From Hesseltinella vesiculosa (Eukaryota > Mucoromycota > Mucoromycetes > Mucorales > Cunninghamellaceae): a stretch of DNA of 64,000 nucleotides. This document shows, one piece after another, positions 1 through 11,498 of this stretch; position 1 is the stretch's first letter; the number at the start of each line of letters is the position of its first letter. The stretch spans positions 1-64,000 of the forward strand of contig MCGT01000014.1 in assembly GCA_002104935.1 (NCBI GenBank), read 5' to 3'. The notes under the pieces were generated by a model that had not been told where the DNA came from, did no database searches, and saw only the letters and a list, made by a program, of their open reading frames with translations. Made by a program: the position numbers and the translations under genes.

Positions 1-2624
1 GCAGATTTGTCGCTTTGTTCCTAAAGCAAAAGTGTGAATGCCTCTTTTTTTTTTTGCAAATGCACTGACATAATTCCATTACTCTTACCTTTTGATGCAA
101 GTATTTCATCTTTCGCTTTTCTGCCAACTTGTCGAGGATGTCGTGTTTCGCCTTAATGGCTTCCCGTTTTTGCTCCTTGAGAATGCGCTCGGCCTTGACG
201 TCGTCATGACGTTCTTGTTTGAACCTTTCGTCCCCGTATCCTTGTGTCAGCTTGTCCTTCATATTTTTGCCAAGATCAGACAAGGATGCTGTGGCGATTC
301 TTGCAGATTTACTTTGGACATCGCGTTCTTTTTCCAGGTTCTTGATACAGAGGTCAAGTTCGTCAATGGATTCTTGAACAGGCACCGATCCAGGAGCAGT
401 CTTGCCCATACCACGCAGTTTTCGTTCTTCATACACAGACTTTTGGCGAGGCTTCACTGTCGTACCGCGCAATGATACATCCCAAGACCCGTGAATGTCG
501 ATATGGTGGATGAATTGGATACCATTTTTACTGCAGATTTGTTCGACCTTGTCCATATTGAAGAGGCAAGCAAAGACGTCGTTCTTTTGATGCCGTGCCT
601 GGGCAGCCGAGCCGATCCCTTTCTCCTTGACATTGATGTGCTTCCCGAGAAGCTCGTGGACACTTGGTGCATCAAGTGAGAGGCTGTAGGTGGTCCCTGC
701 AGAAACAGATGGACATGCTTCCATGGTGAACTTGTCATAACCAGCCACCCGAAGGACTTCATTGCCAAAGAGTATAATGTTCAAGCGGTGGCATTTGGGT
801 GCGTTTTCGCAAGGGATGTATGGCTTCAGCGTGTTGAACACTAACTTCATGGCGCGAACTTCTTTGTCGATGAGCTGGAGCTTCTGGGTATGCTTTTTCA
901 GGGACGTATCTTGAAGAGTGACATCTGATTCGCTGAAGAGCAGCTTCATGGTGATCCCTTGCAATGATCGCATTCGCCTTGCTGACACATCTGCTTCAGA
1001 AGGCTCCTCATGGTCTTCAACATTACGCCCATCGGAATCGAGATCATCACTGAGCGCAGCCGCATCGGCATCTGTGGCAATAGAAACATCAGTGGAGCTC
1101 TAGAAAAAAAAAAGCATAAGAGTTTTCGTGCATTTTTTTTTTTTTTTTTTTTGCAAACCTGGGCTTCAACAGAACTGGAATGTTTGCTCGAGATGATTTG
1201 CTTTCGTTCTTTCTTGTAAAAATCCTATAGAAGAGATATAAAAGAATGCATCCCAAAGAAGTCCAAACTTACCATTTTTTCTTGTAGATTGCTCATACGG
1301 CGATCAAGTCCAGCTTGTTGACGTTCGTTCAGTGCTCCACGGCTCCGTTTCTTGCTCATTTCTTTAGCTTTCCTTCTCAGTGCATTTCTCGTGTTGCAAT
1401 ACAGGGCCTTCATCTTCTTGGCGGGGTCGTCGTGCAGCTATTATCACAAAAAAAAAAAAAAGTCAGGCACCTTTTTTTTTTATATCTCTCTCCCCGTTAT
1501 TAGCCATACCGCACAAGCATTGTCACGCTTCTTTTTCGCAAAAGACTTTTTCATGTTGGTGTGGCGCTGTTCTCGAGTAGGGGAGAGCCAAAGGCGCAAT
1601 AGCAGGCGCACAAGGTATCTTGTCATTTTCACAAAGGACTTTCCAGCGAGGATATTCTTAAATGATGTATCCAGTTTGTTGTGGTATACGGACCGGACGT
1701 TTGAAGTCATCAACTTGCTTGGGGGGTCAAAGGACCAGTCCACTGCTAGGTGACTCCAATTGGGATGGCTGGTTTTTGTGCTCTCGCGCGTATGGCCAAA
1801 GTGGGAGGAATAGAGGTATTGGATATGCTGTATTCCAAACACGTCGTTACAAGAGCTGCTTGTGGGCGGTGGGAGAGTGGAAAACTGCCCGTCCTTGACT
1901 TGATCCAGGTTGCGCCGAGCAAAGGAGGGTAAGACGTTGTTAACAGTGACACGCCCAGGAACGCTTGCTACAAAAAAAAAAAATGAGCGCCAGGCTTGCT
2001 GTCTATTAAGCTATGCTTACCGCTGGTGTACCAGTCCGCGTTTGGATTGGTGGCGTACTTTAGAACACTTGTGTGTAACAGTGTGAACATGTCACGGGAA
2101 TACTTTGTGACTGCGATGCGTGCGTCCTTGATGGTAGACAGTACATTGCTCAAAGCCTCTGGTGATTCGTTGATCGCTGGAAGCAAGATTTGGCGAAGAG
2201 ACTTGTGGGCGACTCTGATCTCCTCTTTCTGCGTTGGTTTTGTGGGCTGGGAGGGCGAGGTGGTCTTGGATGAGGAGGCCGTTGGCGCTGGGATCATCGC
2301 CGCCAGTTCATCATAGTGGTGATTAATGTAGCCCCTCCAAGTGTCTAAAAAATGGAAGCGCTTGTGATAATTGGGAGCAAACCATGGCGCTGTTTTTCCG
2401 CAAAGTTGATCGATATTGAGGAGGAGGCCTTTTGGCAAGCGTTGTTTACCAAGAAGATCAGCTTTCAGCTTGTCACGGTCCTTGTGCTTCCTGAGCTGGT
2501 CGGTGAGGAAATGCTTGATTTGGGTATTCAAAGCTTCAATAGCTTCCTCAGTGGATGTAATGGTAAGGGCGGGTTTTGTCGTGGATCGTGTATCCTCCAT
2601 TTGTGTAGATCTTTTGCGACCCAT
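1..2624 (-). CDS. Unrecognised large protein, 3' end outside window
   Basis: Coding exons on the minus strand are 2624-2021, 1967-1510, 1437-1273, 1212-1159 and 1099-89. A donor at 88 (GTAAGAGT) leads into an intron that leaves the window, so the C-terminus is missing. The start is the ATG at 2624 (MGRKRSTQ). About 483 residues are visible. The N-terminal 200 residues are mostly helical and lysine-rich, with a Ser/Pro/Thr linker near 115-130. A very basic helical stretch (KKRSRGALNERQQ) and an acidic Asp/Ser segment follow. Next comes a compact region with Cys and His residues and the segment HIDIHGSWDVSLRG. The visible end is a Lys/Glu-rich coiled-coil-like segment. I do not recognise the family. 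An element-encoded protein was considered because of the neighbouring transposase fragment, but no catalytic motif can be named. Exon phases are consistent throughout. Confidence 0.6.
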
Positions 2625-2894
2625 GGTGTTCAGATGAAAAAAAAAAAAGAGGGGGGAGGGAATAAATGGCACGCGCGGAGTGAAACATGCATGAACGAGA
2701 TGAGAGGGTCAGACCATGTTGGTGATGCCACAGGCTTTTCAGTGACCAGCACACTGGAAGAAACCCTTTTTACACGCAAACCAAACAATTATTGCACGCC
2801 AACCTGATTCCAGTGCACGTCATTGACTTTCAGTAGGCACAAACCTGCTTCCATGTGCACGCCATCTTTTTGCGACTTATTTTTTTTTATGGCC

Positions 2895-3633
2895 TCACAC
2901 GACTGCCAGTAGCAAGTGAGAGAGACAAGTAAAAAAAAGATGGCAGTTGTTCCTAATTGGATGGCAGCCATTCCCTTTCGTGTCCACCCTTTTTTTTTCT
3001 AAGATTTTATTCAGAATGACAGGAGAATCCCGAGCTTCAGCGTGCAACTCCACCTTCTTAAACGTCATCTTCATTTCGTGCTTGAGGAAATTGTTTACAG
3101 CTGACCGCTTAATTTCCAGACCGACGAAATCCTTTGTCAACCCGTCTATCGCTTCATCAATTGTTGCTGCTGGGTTATCATCGAATAGGGCTGTCAAATA
3201 TGCCTTATGGCTCTCATTCAATACTGGTTTTCTTCCTCCATGTTGCTTCCTCATGAGACCCTCGTCACCATGTTTTCTAAAAGCTTCCACCCACCGTTGG
3301 GCTGTGCGAGGCACCTTGAGCCCATACTTAGCAGCAATGACTGTAGTTGGTATTTGGGGTTTTTCCAGGCACTCGTCAACGATGATCTTCTTGAATCCAT
3401 ATGAGAAGTGCTCTCCTTTTTTTGGGGGGTCCCGTTTGCTGTTTGGAAGGCTGCTCTGGCTTCATGCCAGTCTCAGGAACAGGGGCAATTTGCTGCTGCA
3501 TGAGTTGCCGGTGATCGTCAAACGACGTGATCCCCTCGACTTCCATCCTGACATCCTCAACAGCCACGGCATCGTCACCATGCTCATTAAGCACATGTCC
3601 CTTACCATCCTCATATATAAACTGAAATGGCAT
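2895..3633 (-). pseudogene. Truncated, frameshifted DDE-type transposase remnant (HTH part only)
   Basis: Two overlapping reading frames together encode one N-terminal transposase region. The first frame begins at the ATG at 3633. It loses register in the C6/A7 homopolymer around 3412-3432. The second frame resumes there with a homeodomain-like helix-turn-helix (KKIIVDECL, then PRTAQRWVEAFRKHGDEG) and a following helical domain of the type preceding a Tc1/mariner-like DDE domain. The catalytic DDE part is absent: after VILNKIL the frame reads unrelated sequence and stops at 2895. No donor or acceptor removes the shift, so I read it as a decayed copy, although a homopolymer sequencing error could explain the shift. 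It lies between two minus-strand genes and shows no recognised terminal repeats. Confidence 0.6.
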
Positions 3634-4104
3634 CACAAAAAAAGAAAACTAGTCGAGACAAAGCGAAAAGAAAAGACCAGCATCAAAAGAGCTAGAATCT
3701 GACAATTTGAATAGCCAGGGCGACATTTTGCGACTTTTCGGCTTGCATTTTTGGTCAATTCAAAATGGAAAACATGTCATTTCAAAAAGAAGTGTGTGAC
3801 AAATATTTTTTATCAGAACGACGGTTGAAAGTGGTTTGACTGTAAATAAAAGAAGAAGTGTCTATAGCCAGCTCAATAAAGGTCCGTCCGTTTCTGGCTG
3901 GCATCCTTTTGATCTGCGTTATTGGAGTTCTTCAGTCATCCTCAGTAAAAAAAGTTATTGATAGTTTTATTTTGAGAAAGGGTAGATGAATTTACATGGA
4001 CGAATAAAAAAAAAAATAAAACAACTACATGGAGAATGCGAGAGGGAGGGGGGAGATGGATGATGATTTCTAATTAAAGCGACGGCGTGCAATCTAATAC
4101 AAAC
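3634..4104. other. AT-rich intergenic stretch, no gene seen
   Basis: Low-complexity A/T runs, no ORF with support. It holds the 3' flank of the EBP1-like gene (minus strand) and possibly decayed transposon flank. Confidence 0.5.
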
Positions 4105-4137
4105 TTATTCCAATTCCATATCAGCGTCTTCAGTCTA

Positions 4138-4172
<35 letters not shown>

Positions 4173-5510
4173 TGAGTGGATGGGCTGATGAAGAAAAGGC
4201 GTTGGCATTTACCTCAACACGTCGAGCACCAAAGACAATATCAGATTGAGCAATGTTGGCAGGTTCCTTGACAGTTTGGATGGCATTGGGAGCAGACAAA
4301 GCTTGGTGGGCAACAGTGTTTTGGGGTATGCAGTATTCAGAGTGGACAAAGGACAAGGGCTGGGGCAAGGTCAAGCGCAAGATGCCGGTAGCAGACATCA
4401 GGATGGTGGATTTGAACTGAGCTACAAGATCCTTGTTCGATGCGGAACGGAACACGGGGTGGGAGGTGATGAGTTCGTGTTGCAGCAGCGAGGCCAGGCC
4501 GAGGCGGATTTGGCTGTTGGGAAGGGCGCGAGTGGAGAAGGGGAAGACGGTGTGCTTTTGGTTGATGACGTTGTAGGCGGCGCGGGCAGCCTTGATCTTG
4601 AGCTGGTGGCTCTTGTTGACGTCGCGTTGGTAGACAAAAGGCTTGAATTCAGAGGTCTTGGTCTTGCCGTTGCCGGAGGTGAGGAGGATGTTGATCTGAT
4701 AGGCTTGGTTGGCTTGGATTTCAAAGTCGTGCTTTTCCAGATCTTCGACGAGCATGTCTTCGGGGAAGCCGTTTTCGATGTCTTGGCCGGCACGGAGCAC
4801 AAAGCGCTTGATGACGGAGGAGTAGGTGTTTTCCACAGGTGTGCAACGGTAGTAAGCGGCGATTTCGGTGATCAGAGAAGTGATTTGCGAGGCCTTGACA
4901 CCAGGTTGCAGCATGCGCAGCACGGCTTCATGAGCATAGTAGGTGGCACAGATCACGTCGGCAGCAGGGCCGGACATGGGCTGTTGAGGGTTCAAAGGCA
5001 CCACGACGGTGTGCGCAGCAGAGGCGATGTAGCCGTCAATGTGCACGCCCAGCTCCACCTTGACCACGTCGCCCACCTTCAAGTGATAGTCGTTTTCGTC
5101 GTTCAAGGGTGACATGTATTGGACATATTGATTGACAGTGACACAGGTTGGCATGGAGATCCCTCGTTCGGCCGTTTTGAATTGAGACAAGGACTGAGGA
5201 AAAAGAGTGAGCCATGGACAGCACAGTTTGTCACTTTTCTTACCAAAGCTTCCAAAAGATCGTCACCATATTGACAGAGATCGCAAATAGACACACCGGC
5301 AGCAATACGGGCAAGAACTTGGGGAAGTACAGCTATGGTAGCAAAAAGGAAAACCGGTCAGTGATCTGCCATGCCGTCGGCTCTTTGAAGCTTACAGTTG
5401 ACAATCAAAGCCGAGTTTTTATATTTAACCAAGACAGCTTCCACCTTGAAATCGTTGTCAGTTTCGAACTTTGTGGGTGGGTAAGATGTTGTAAGTTCCA
5501 TAGCCGACAT
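4105..5510 (-). CDS. EBP1/PA2G4-like protein (inactive M24 aminopeptidase fold)
   Basis: Minus-strand exons 5510-5396, 5332-5244, 5193-4213 and 4134-4105 give 404 residues. The start MSAMELTT is the first ATG in frame. The M24 (pita-bread) fold is clear: VSICDLCQYGDDLLEAL, then GISMPTCVTVNQYVQ, the ligand-side segment VELGVHIDGYIA, and SHPVFRSASNKDLVAQFKST near the C-terminus. It matches the proliferation-associated 2G4/EBP1 family, which binds ribosomes and rRNA and has lost methionine aminopeptidase activity. The C-terminus is a 30-nt terminal exon reading TEDADMELE. The intron before it carries an unusually long T run at its acceptor. The family's basic C-terminal tail seems shortened here. 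Neighbour JIP5 is also linked to ribosome biogenesis and is divergently transcribed about 190 bp away, so a shared promoter is plausible (inference). Confidence 0.88.
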
Positions 5511-5703
5511 GGTGGATAAAGGTGTGCAAGGAGAGGGGGTGAAAAGACAAGAAAAAAAAAACCTCGCCTTTTTTTTTTTTTTTTGCTGGCGCTGCCATAA
5601 GCCACCGCTTTTCATTGGCGGATTTTCAACCTGCCTCTTTTTGTCAAGGAGCCGGTTTCGCATGATGCGGATTTTCACCTCTGTTCTTTTTATATTTTTT
5701 TAC

Positions 5704-6934
5704 ATGGCCACCCTGCCGGACACCATCTCCTTTACAGATCCGATATTTGACTTTTGCTTTCATCCATCTCATCCTATAGTTATTGCCGGCCTCATTACGG
5801 GAGATATTCATTGGTAATGTCCTATGGTTTTTTTTAGTTCCCAAATATTGATTGAAAAAATGTTAGTTACCGAGACAACACACTTCAATGGTCCACCCGT
5901 ATCTCCAAAAAGTCCTGTCGTGGTGTTGAATTCAATTCAGATGGCTCAGGTAAGTTTCAACACGACATGCCGTATTGACATGGAGAAAGCTGACATTTTA
6001 CTACAGTGCTTTTAACCATATCGCGTGACAAAACCATTCGCAGTTTGGATGCAGCCACAGGAAAGGTGTTACTAAATATACCAAAGGCTCACAAGTAAGT
6101 TGGCAACGACGCAACAATGGATGCTTACCCTTGCCATGAATAGATACCCCATCAATCGCATCCATACCCTTCCCGAGCAACGTATAGCCACAGGCGATGA
6201 TGAAGGCGTCATCAAGGTAAGAAGCAAAAAAAAAAAAAAAAAAACCAACCTTCAAGCCCACCAGCTCATGCACTTTTTTTTCATGAAAGATCTGGGATAT
6301 GCGTGGGCGACCAAACATCATGCAACAATGCAAAGCGCATGACGATTTTGTATCCGACTTTTTACTCATGGAGAATCACACGTTGTTTGCTACAGGGTAA
6401 GCTTGGCAGAAAATGAAAGTCATATCTCATCCTTTTTGTAGAGGTGATGGGGTACTCTCCGTGCATGACTTACGCAAACTGGACAAGGCTGTCAAGAAAA
6501 CCGACGCCCTGGATGATGAATTACTATGTTTGGGTACCATTCAAGATCAAACGCAGGTAGTGGCCGGGTCGCAAAGCGGGGCGTTGTACTTTTTCAACAA
6601 AGACAACAGTGCACTCAAAGACAAGTGGGTGGGCCATCCAGCATCTGTCGATACCTTGTGTAGCCTGGATGATGACACCATCTGCACTGGCAGTAGTGAT
6701 GGCCTGGTCCGCGTGGTCTCTGTCTATCCCCAACATCGATTTGAAGGCGTGCTTGGTGACCATGGTGAAGATTTCCCCGTGGAACGTTTACGACTATCGC
6801 CTGGATCTCATTGGCTCGGTAGCTGTGGCCATGACATGACGCTCCGCTTTTGGGATCTCAACGACCTGTTTGACGACTCGGACGACAGTGAAAAGAAGGA
6901 CACGAACGAGGTGGCCTTTTTTGATGAATTGTGA
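5704..6934 (+). CDS. JIP5: WD-repeat protein JIP5/WDR55
   Basis: Exons 5704-5813, 5867-5949, 6007-6094, 6144-6216, 6290-6396 and 6442-6934 encode 317 residues starting MATLPDTISF. WD repeats run throughout: HPSHPIVIAGLITGDIHC, VLLTISRDKTIRSLD, RIATGDDEGVIKIWD, HTLFATGGDGVLSVHD, TICTGSSDGLVRVVS and WLGSCGHDMTLRFWD. An acidic tail (DDSDDSEKKD) follows, as is usual in this family. Family knowledge: WDR55/Jip5 is a nucleolar seven-blade propeller needed for 60S pre-rRNA processing. The first intron is only 53 bp; its acceptor at 5865-5866 was chosen over the AG at 5836-5837 because only it restores the repeat sequence CYRDNTLQWSTR. Divergent from the EBP1-like gene. Confidence 0.88.
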
Positions 6935-7196
6935 GTGGTCTGCGGTTTTTCCCACCGTCCATCTCCATTGTTCCAAACTGAGTTAGAATAATGCATGCTT
7001 GAAGGTAAAGAAAAAAAAAACGTGTTGTTGATGCTGGTTCGCTTGTAGATGGGGGATGTGCATTTGATTGGCCGTGCTCAAAGCAAGATTTTTTTTTCTG
7101 TTTTGCGCAGTTCCAAATACCCATTTATCCCCAATTTTTTTTCCCACTCTTTTTCCTCTCTCTTCTCTTTATTCTAACTTGATCATTCCCCCAACA

Positions 7197-8202
7197 ATGT
7201 GCAAACGCGATCCCAACTGTCTCATGTCAGCCTGCCATACCAACTATATGCATGGAAAGTTCGATGCCAGTGACAAGAACCTTGACAAGGTTTTGGAAAA
7301 GAACCATGCCTGGGCCAAGTCTGTGACGGAAGCCAACCCCACCTTTTTCAAAGACATGGCCACTGGCCAACAACCTAAAATCCTTTGGATTGGTAAAACA
7401 TAGGATGCCTTTGTTTAGAGCTGTTACTGACCCGTTCTGATTTTAGGTTGCTCGGACTCACGTGTGCCTGCTAATCAAGTGTTACAATTGGGACCTGGTG
7501 AGGTGTTTGTGCATCGAAACATTGCGAATGTGGTCACGCATACCGATATGAGTTGCTTGTCTGTTTTGCAGTATTCCATTGAAGTCCTCAAGATCGAACA
7601 CGTCATTGTGTGCGGTAAGGTTTATTTTGATCTCCACCTTTTTTGTTTGCTATCTACATTCTTACCCATTTTGGAACGATCACTCAACATTTTTTTCCAT
7701 TTTGGTCAAAATAGGACATTACCATTGTGGTGGCGTGGCCACAGCTTACAGCCGAAAGCAAGTCGGACTGATTGACAATTGGTTGCGTAACATCAAGGAC
7801 GTTTATAGATGTAAAAAAAAAAAGAAGTGGGGGAACAAACCCAAGAGATGAGTCACTGACGTTTCTGGGTTTTTTTTTTTTGTTTTGGTACCCCAGTAAA
7901 CGAAGCTGAGGTGAATGCAACGAAAGATGATGATGAACGGCTTCGTCGATTGGTGGAATTCAATGCCATTTACTCAGCGCAAAATGTTTGTCACACAACC
8001 ATCGTTCAAGATGCCTGGCGACGAGGTCAACATCTCACCATCCATGCGTGGGTGCACGACATTGCCGATGGGTAAGAAGTAGAAAAAAAGCAGAGAGGTA
8101 GTTGGATCCTCATGATACTTCTCGATTAGGATGGCTCGTAAACTCGGCTTTGAAGTTAGCTCAGACCAAGAATTGGAAAAAATATACCGTAGCAGCATCT
8201 GA
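7197..8202 (+). CDS. Beta-class carbonic anhydrase
   Basis: Exons 7197-7392, 7447-7614, 7715-7810, 7897-8071 and 8130-8202 give 235 residues, the usual length for a short fungal beta-carbonic anhydrase. Zinc ligands are visible: Cys and the Asp/Arg dyad in [13 protein letters not shown], then the His and Cys of [20 protein letters not shown] follows the dyad. It hydrates CO2 to bicarbonate. No mitochondrial presequence is evident (MCKRDPNC), so a cytosolic location is inferred. Intron 3 has an A run just after its donor and a T run just before its acceptor. Upstream sequence is pyrimidine-rich. Confidence 0.95.
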
Positions 8203-8776
8203 TCCAGAGGCTCCCCTTTTAATCATCCCGATAAACGTGGAAATCCAGGAACACCTTTATGTTCGTTGATGGCTAGAGAAAGGGAGTGTCTGTGTGGTGT
8301 GTTTTTATGAAACAGAAAAAAGGAGAGAGGGCAAAAGCCCTTGAACACTGTAATGTTCTGCATTGAATCTTGATGCCACATGCATGATCTTTCTCTCCTA
8401 CGAAAAAGGTTTCTCAAAAGGAGGGAATTTGAAGCATTGTCTTTTTGTTTATCAAGCCCGTTTTTTTTAGGGTTCTATGCCACCGTTGAATGCGCAGGAT
8501 TTGGGTGGTTCCTCGGGGTTGTCAAGTAGATTTAGACAAGTGCAAGAGAAAGGAGATGCAGCAGGGCGAGCTTGATCTTGGGTGATTGTTACCCCATGGG
8601 ATCAACGATCCCTGACACGCTCCTTTTGTTTTCCATGACTTTTAATAAAAATAAGCATGCGTTGGCTCCTTCCCTTCTTTTTCTCTTTTCATTTTTCTAA
8701 ACCTCAATTTCTCTACCTTTCTCTCCTTGTTTCCTTTTTTACGCTTTTTTTTATTGTCGTTGTATTTTATGCCATT
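8203..8776. other. Intergenic: carbonic anhydrase 3' flank and zinc-finger gene promoter
   Basis: No ORF is supported. The right part (about 8640-8776) is C/T-rich, as upstream of most genes here. Confidence 0.5.
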
Positions 8777-9451
<675 letters not shown>

Positions 9452-9894
9452 CTTATTTTTAGCTTTGGACCTTGCCATTCCCTCACTCATATGACGTTGT
9501 ATCTAAGCTTATTCTAAACCTTTTTTCGCCTCCTTCATCGATGATCTTTCCCCTTCCCCTCTCTATTTTATGATTTTATTTATTCATTATGCTACTAAAA
9601 TGGTTATGTTCTAAAAAAAAATTCATCTATTGAGCTTATTGAACTTGCTTTTTTTTTTAATTGAAAATGTCAATAATACAATGGACGTCCTTAAGGAGGT
9701 TGGACGTTTTGGCTTTGCTCCTTTTGTTTGTGTCAACACTTCGGAGTTTAAATCGATTGCATAAAAGAGGTCGGCGCAAAAAAAAAAAACCATTTCTCTT
9801 TCTCCACTTTGCTCCTTTTTTTTTCCATTCCTTTCCATTCCTTTGATTTGTTTAACATCCCCAACCTCTCTTTTGGTTCTCCAACTATGACAAA
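9452..9894. other. Intergenic, pyrimidine-rich leader to the next gene
   Basis: No supported ORF. A/T-rich left half and C/T-rich right half before the ATG at 9895. A minimal upstream ORF at 9887-9898 is listed separately. Confidence 0.45.
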
Positions 9895-9898
9895 ATGA
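9887..9898 (+). promoter_or_regulatory. Minimal uORF overlapping the main start codon
   Basis: ATG ACA AAA TGA. The stop codon overlaps the main ATG (9895-9897) in an ATGA arrangement. It could lower translation or work by termination-reinitiation if the transcript begins upstream; the transcript start is not known. Confidence 0.4.
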
Positions 9899-11355
9899 CT
9901 CAACTAACTGTGACCGAGCTTAAAGATTTAGCAGCAAAACTCCCCAAAGCGAACGATCGTCAGCGATACGTCAACATCATTGAGATGTCCTCCAAACTTC
10001 AGCGAACCATGCGTCAGCTAGAAGAAAAACTTGACATCATCGACACAGGTATGTCTCACAGTAAATAAACAATCAAAGCTAACTTTATTTCTTTAGCAAG
10101 AGAAATAGTGAGTAAAACGTCAGGGGCGTCGAACAATGACAGATCTCCTCCTGGATCTCATTTGTTGTCCAACGTCTCTTCCTGTTCTTCCTCCCTTTCC
10201 AGTCATTTGGCATCCATTCCTCCTATTGATACGCAACCTGCCACAAGCATATCTGTGGCAGACGAGCAGCAAATGAGCAATCACCGTCTTTGCTCCTTCT
10301 CATCCTCTATTGGCTCAGAAATCTCCTTTGTGTTCCCTGACACTCCCGATGATGACTTGCCTGAAGATACCCCTTTTACAGCCCGTCCCCACCACGATAC
10401 CATTTATGAAACCGCCGCCTATTACTACAACCCAACGGGCATGCCTCCCCTCCCTCTCGTCTCTGCCCTCGCCGGAAAGAAACCAAGTCAAGACGGCATC
10501 AAGCTAAAACGCAAGGTGACTTTTGCCAAAGAGCTCGTCACTGCAACCTTGCGCCGGTCGACCGATTCTGCCGATTCTGACCTCTCCTCCTCCTCGTCCA
10601 TCTCCTCCCTCATCGACAGCCATGTCCAGGACAGCTCCTTTTTGCTCATGACCCCGCCTGAATCTCCACACCATCCCTCTGACCCCCCTACCCATCCTTC
10701 CTCTCCTTCCACCACCTCTTCTTATCCTCTGCTTGAAAACCCTCTGCCATTGGCACCCGTCATCCATGTTCAAAAGGTAAATCTGTGAAGATAACACGCC
10801 ATCGACTCACTTTGTATGCATAGAAAATCAACGGTCTACGTGGTTTAATAACGCGCACCTATCAACTAAATGAGATCATCTCCTCCAGAACAACCATCTC
10901 CGATCTTGGCCTGTTCAATGCTGTGGACTCCACAACTGGCAAAGCCAAGGCTGTGCTGCGGGTGGTCATGACATCGCAACTGAAAAACACAAAGAGCCCG
11001 GTCGCCAACCTCGACCGTACCATGCTGCAAATGTTTGGTTTTACCTTTTACGTCTCACTCAAACGGTCTCCACATGTCAAACGTCCACCCCAAGATGATC
11101 CTCGATGCTTGGTCGTCTCGGATCATATTGTCACCGATGCGCTGTACTACTGGACGCAACATCAATCCCTGGTAAATAATCGATGGTTACTCCTGAAGCG
11201 TTGCTGATCACCTGATTTTATTTTTTTAGCCACTGCTTCATCACGCCACTCATATTCTCCGGGAAAGCGTCAAGGTGTATGTGATTTATGACAAGGCTCA
11301 TCTGCTTAAACCCCAAGTCACCCCACCTCCGACACCACCTGCCATCTATTCATGA
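9895..11355 (+). CDS. Unrecognised Ser/Pro-rich protein with a KVTF motif
   Basis: Exons 9895-10048, 10097-10776, 10824-11171 and 11230-11355 give 435 residues. The N-terminus (about 1-55) is a predicted helical hairpin (LKDLAAKLPKANDRQRYVN, then KLQRTMRQLEEKL). A long low-complexity Ser/Pro/Thr region (about 60-270) holds LKRKVTFAKEL, which fits the RVxF protein phosphatase 1 docking consensus. The C-terminal part (INGLRGLITRTYQLNEIISS to LHHATHILRESVKVYVIYD) is mixed alpha/beta and looks like a folded domain. I do not recognise it. A role in signalling through PP1 is only inference. Exon phases are all consistent. Confidence 0.75.
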
Positions 11356-11498
11356 AAAGTACCTTAATTGCCTCTCACTCCTTTTTATTCATTCCCCCCC
11401 CCCGCTGTACATATTAACCCACACTCATTTTGACAATGGTAATAAACTCGACCCTGAAAAGAGTCGTAAAACGAGGATGCAGAAAATGTGTACTTGAT

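Noticed and set aside
1..2624. Fanzor/TnpB-like nuclease
   Set aside because: I looked for RuvC motifs and a zinc ribbon; the visible part shows neither convincingly, and the end of the gene is outside the window.
3412..3432. Programmed frameshift in the transposase fragment
   Set aside because: The shift needed is +1, while the A run would suit a -1 slippery site; decay or sequencing error is simpler.
4246..5112. Long plus-strand ORF (288 codons)
   Set aside because: Antisense to the main EBP1 exon; arises from G/C-ending codons of the real gene.
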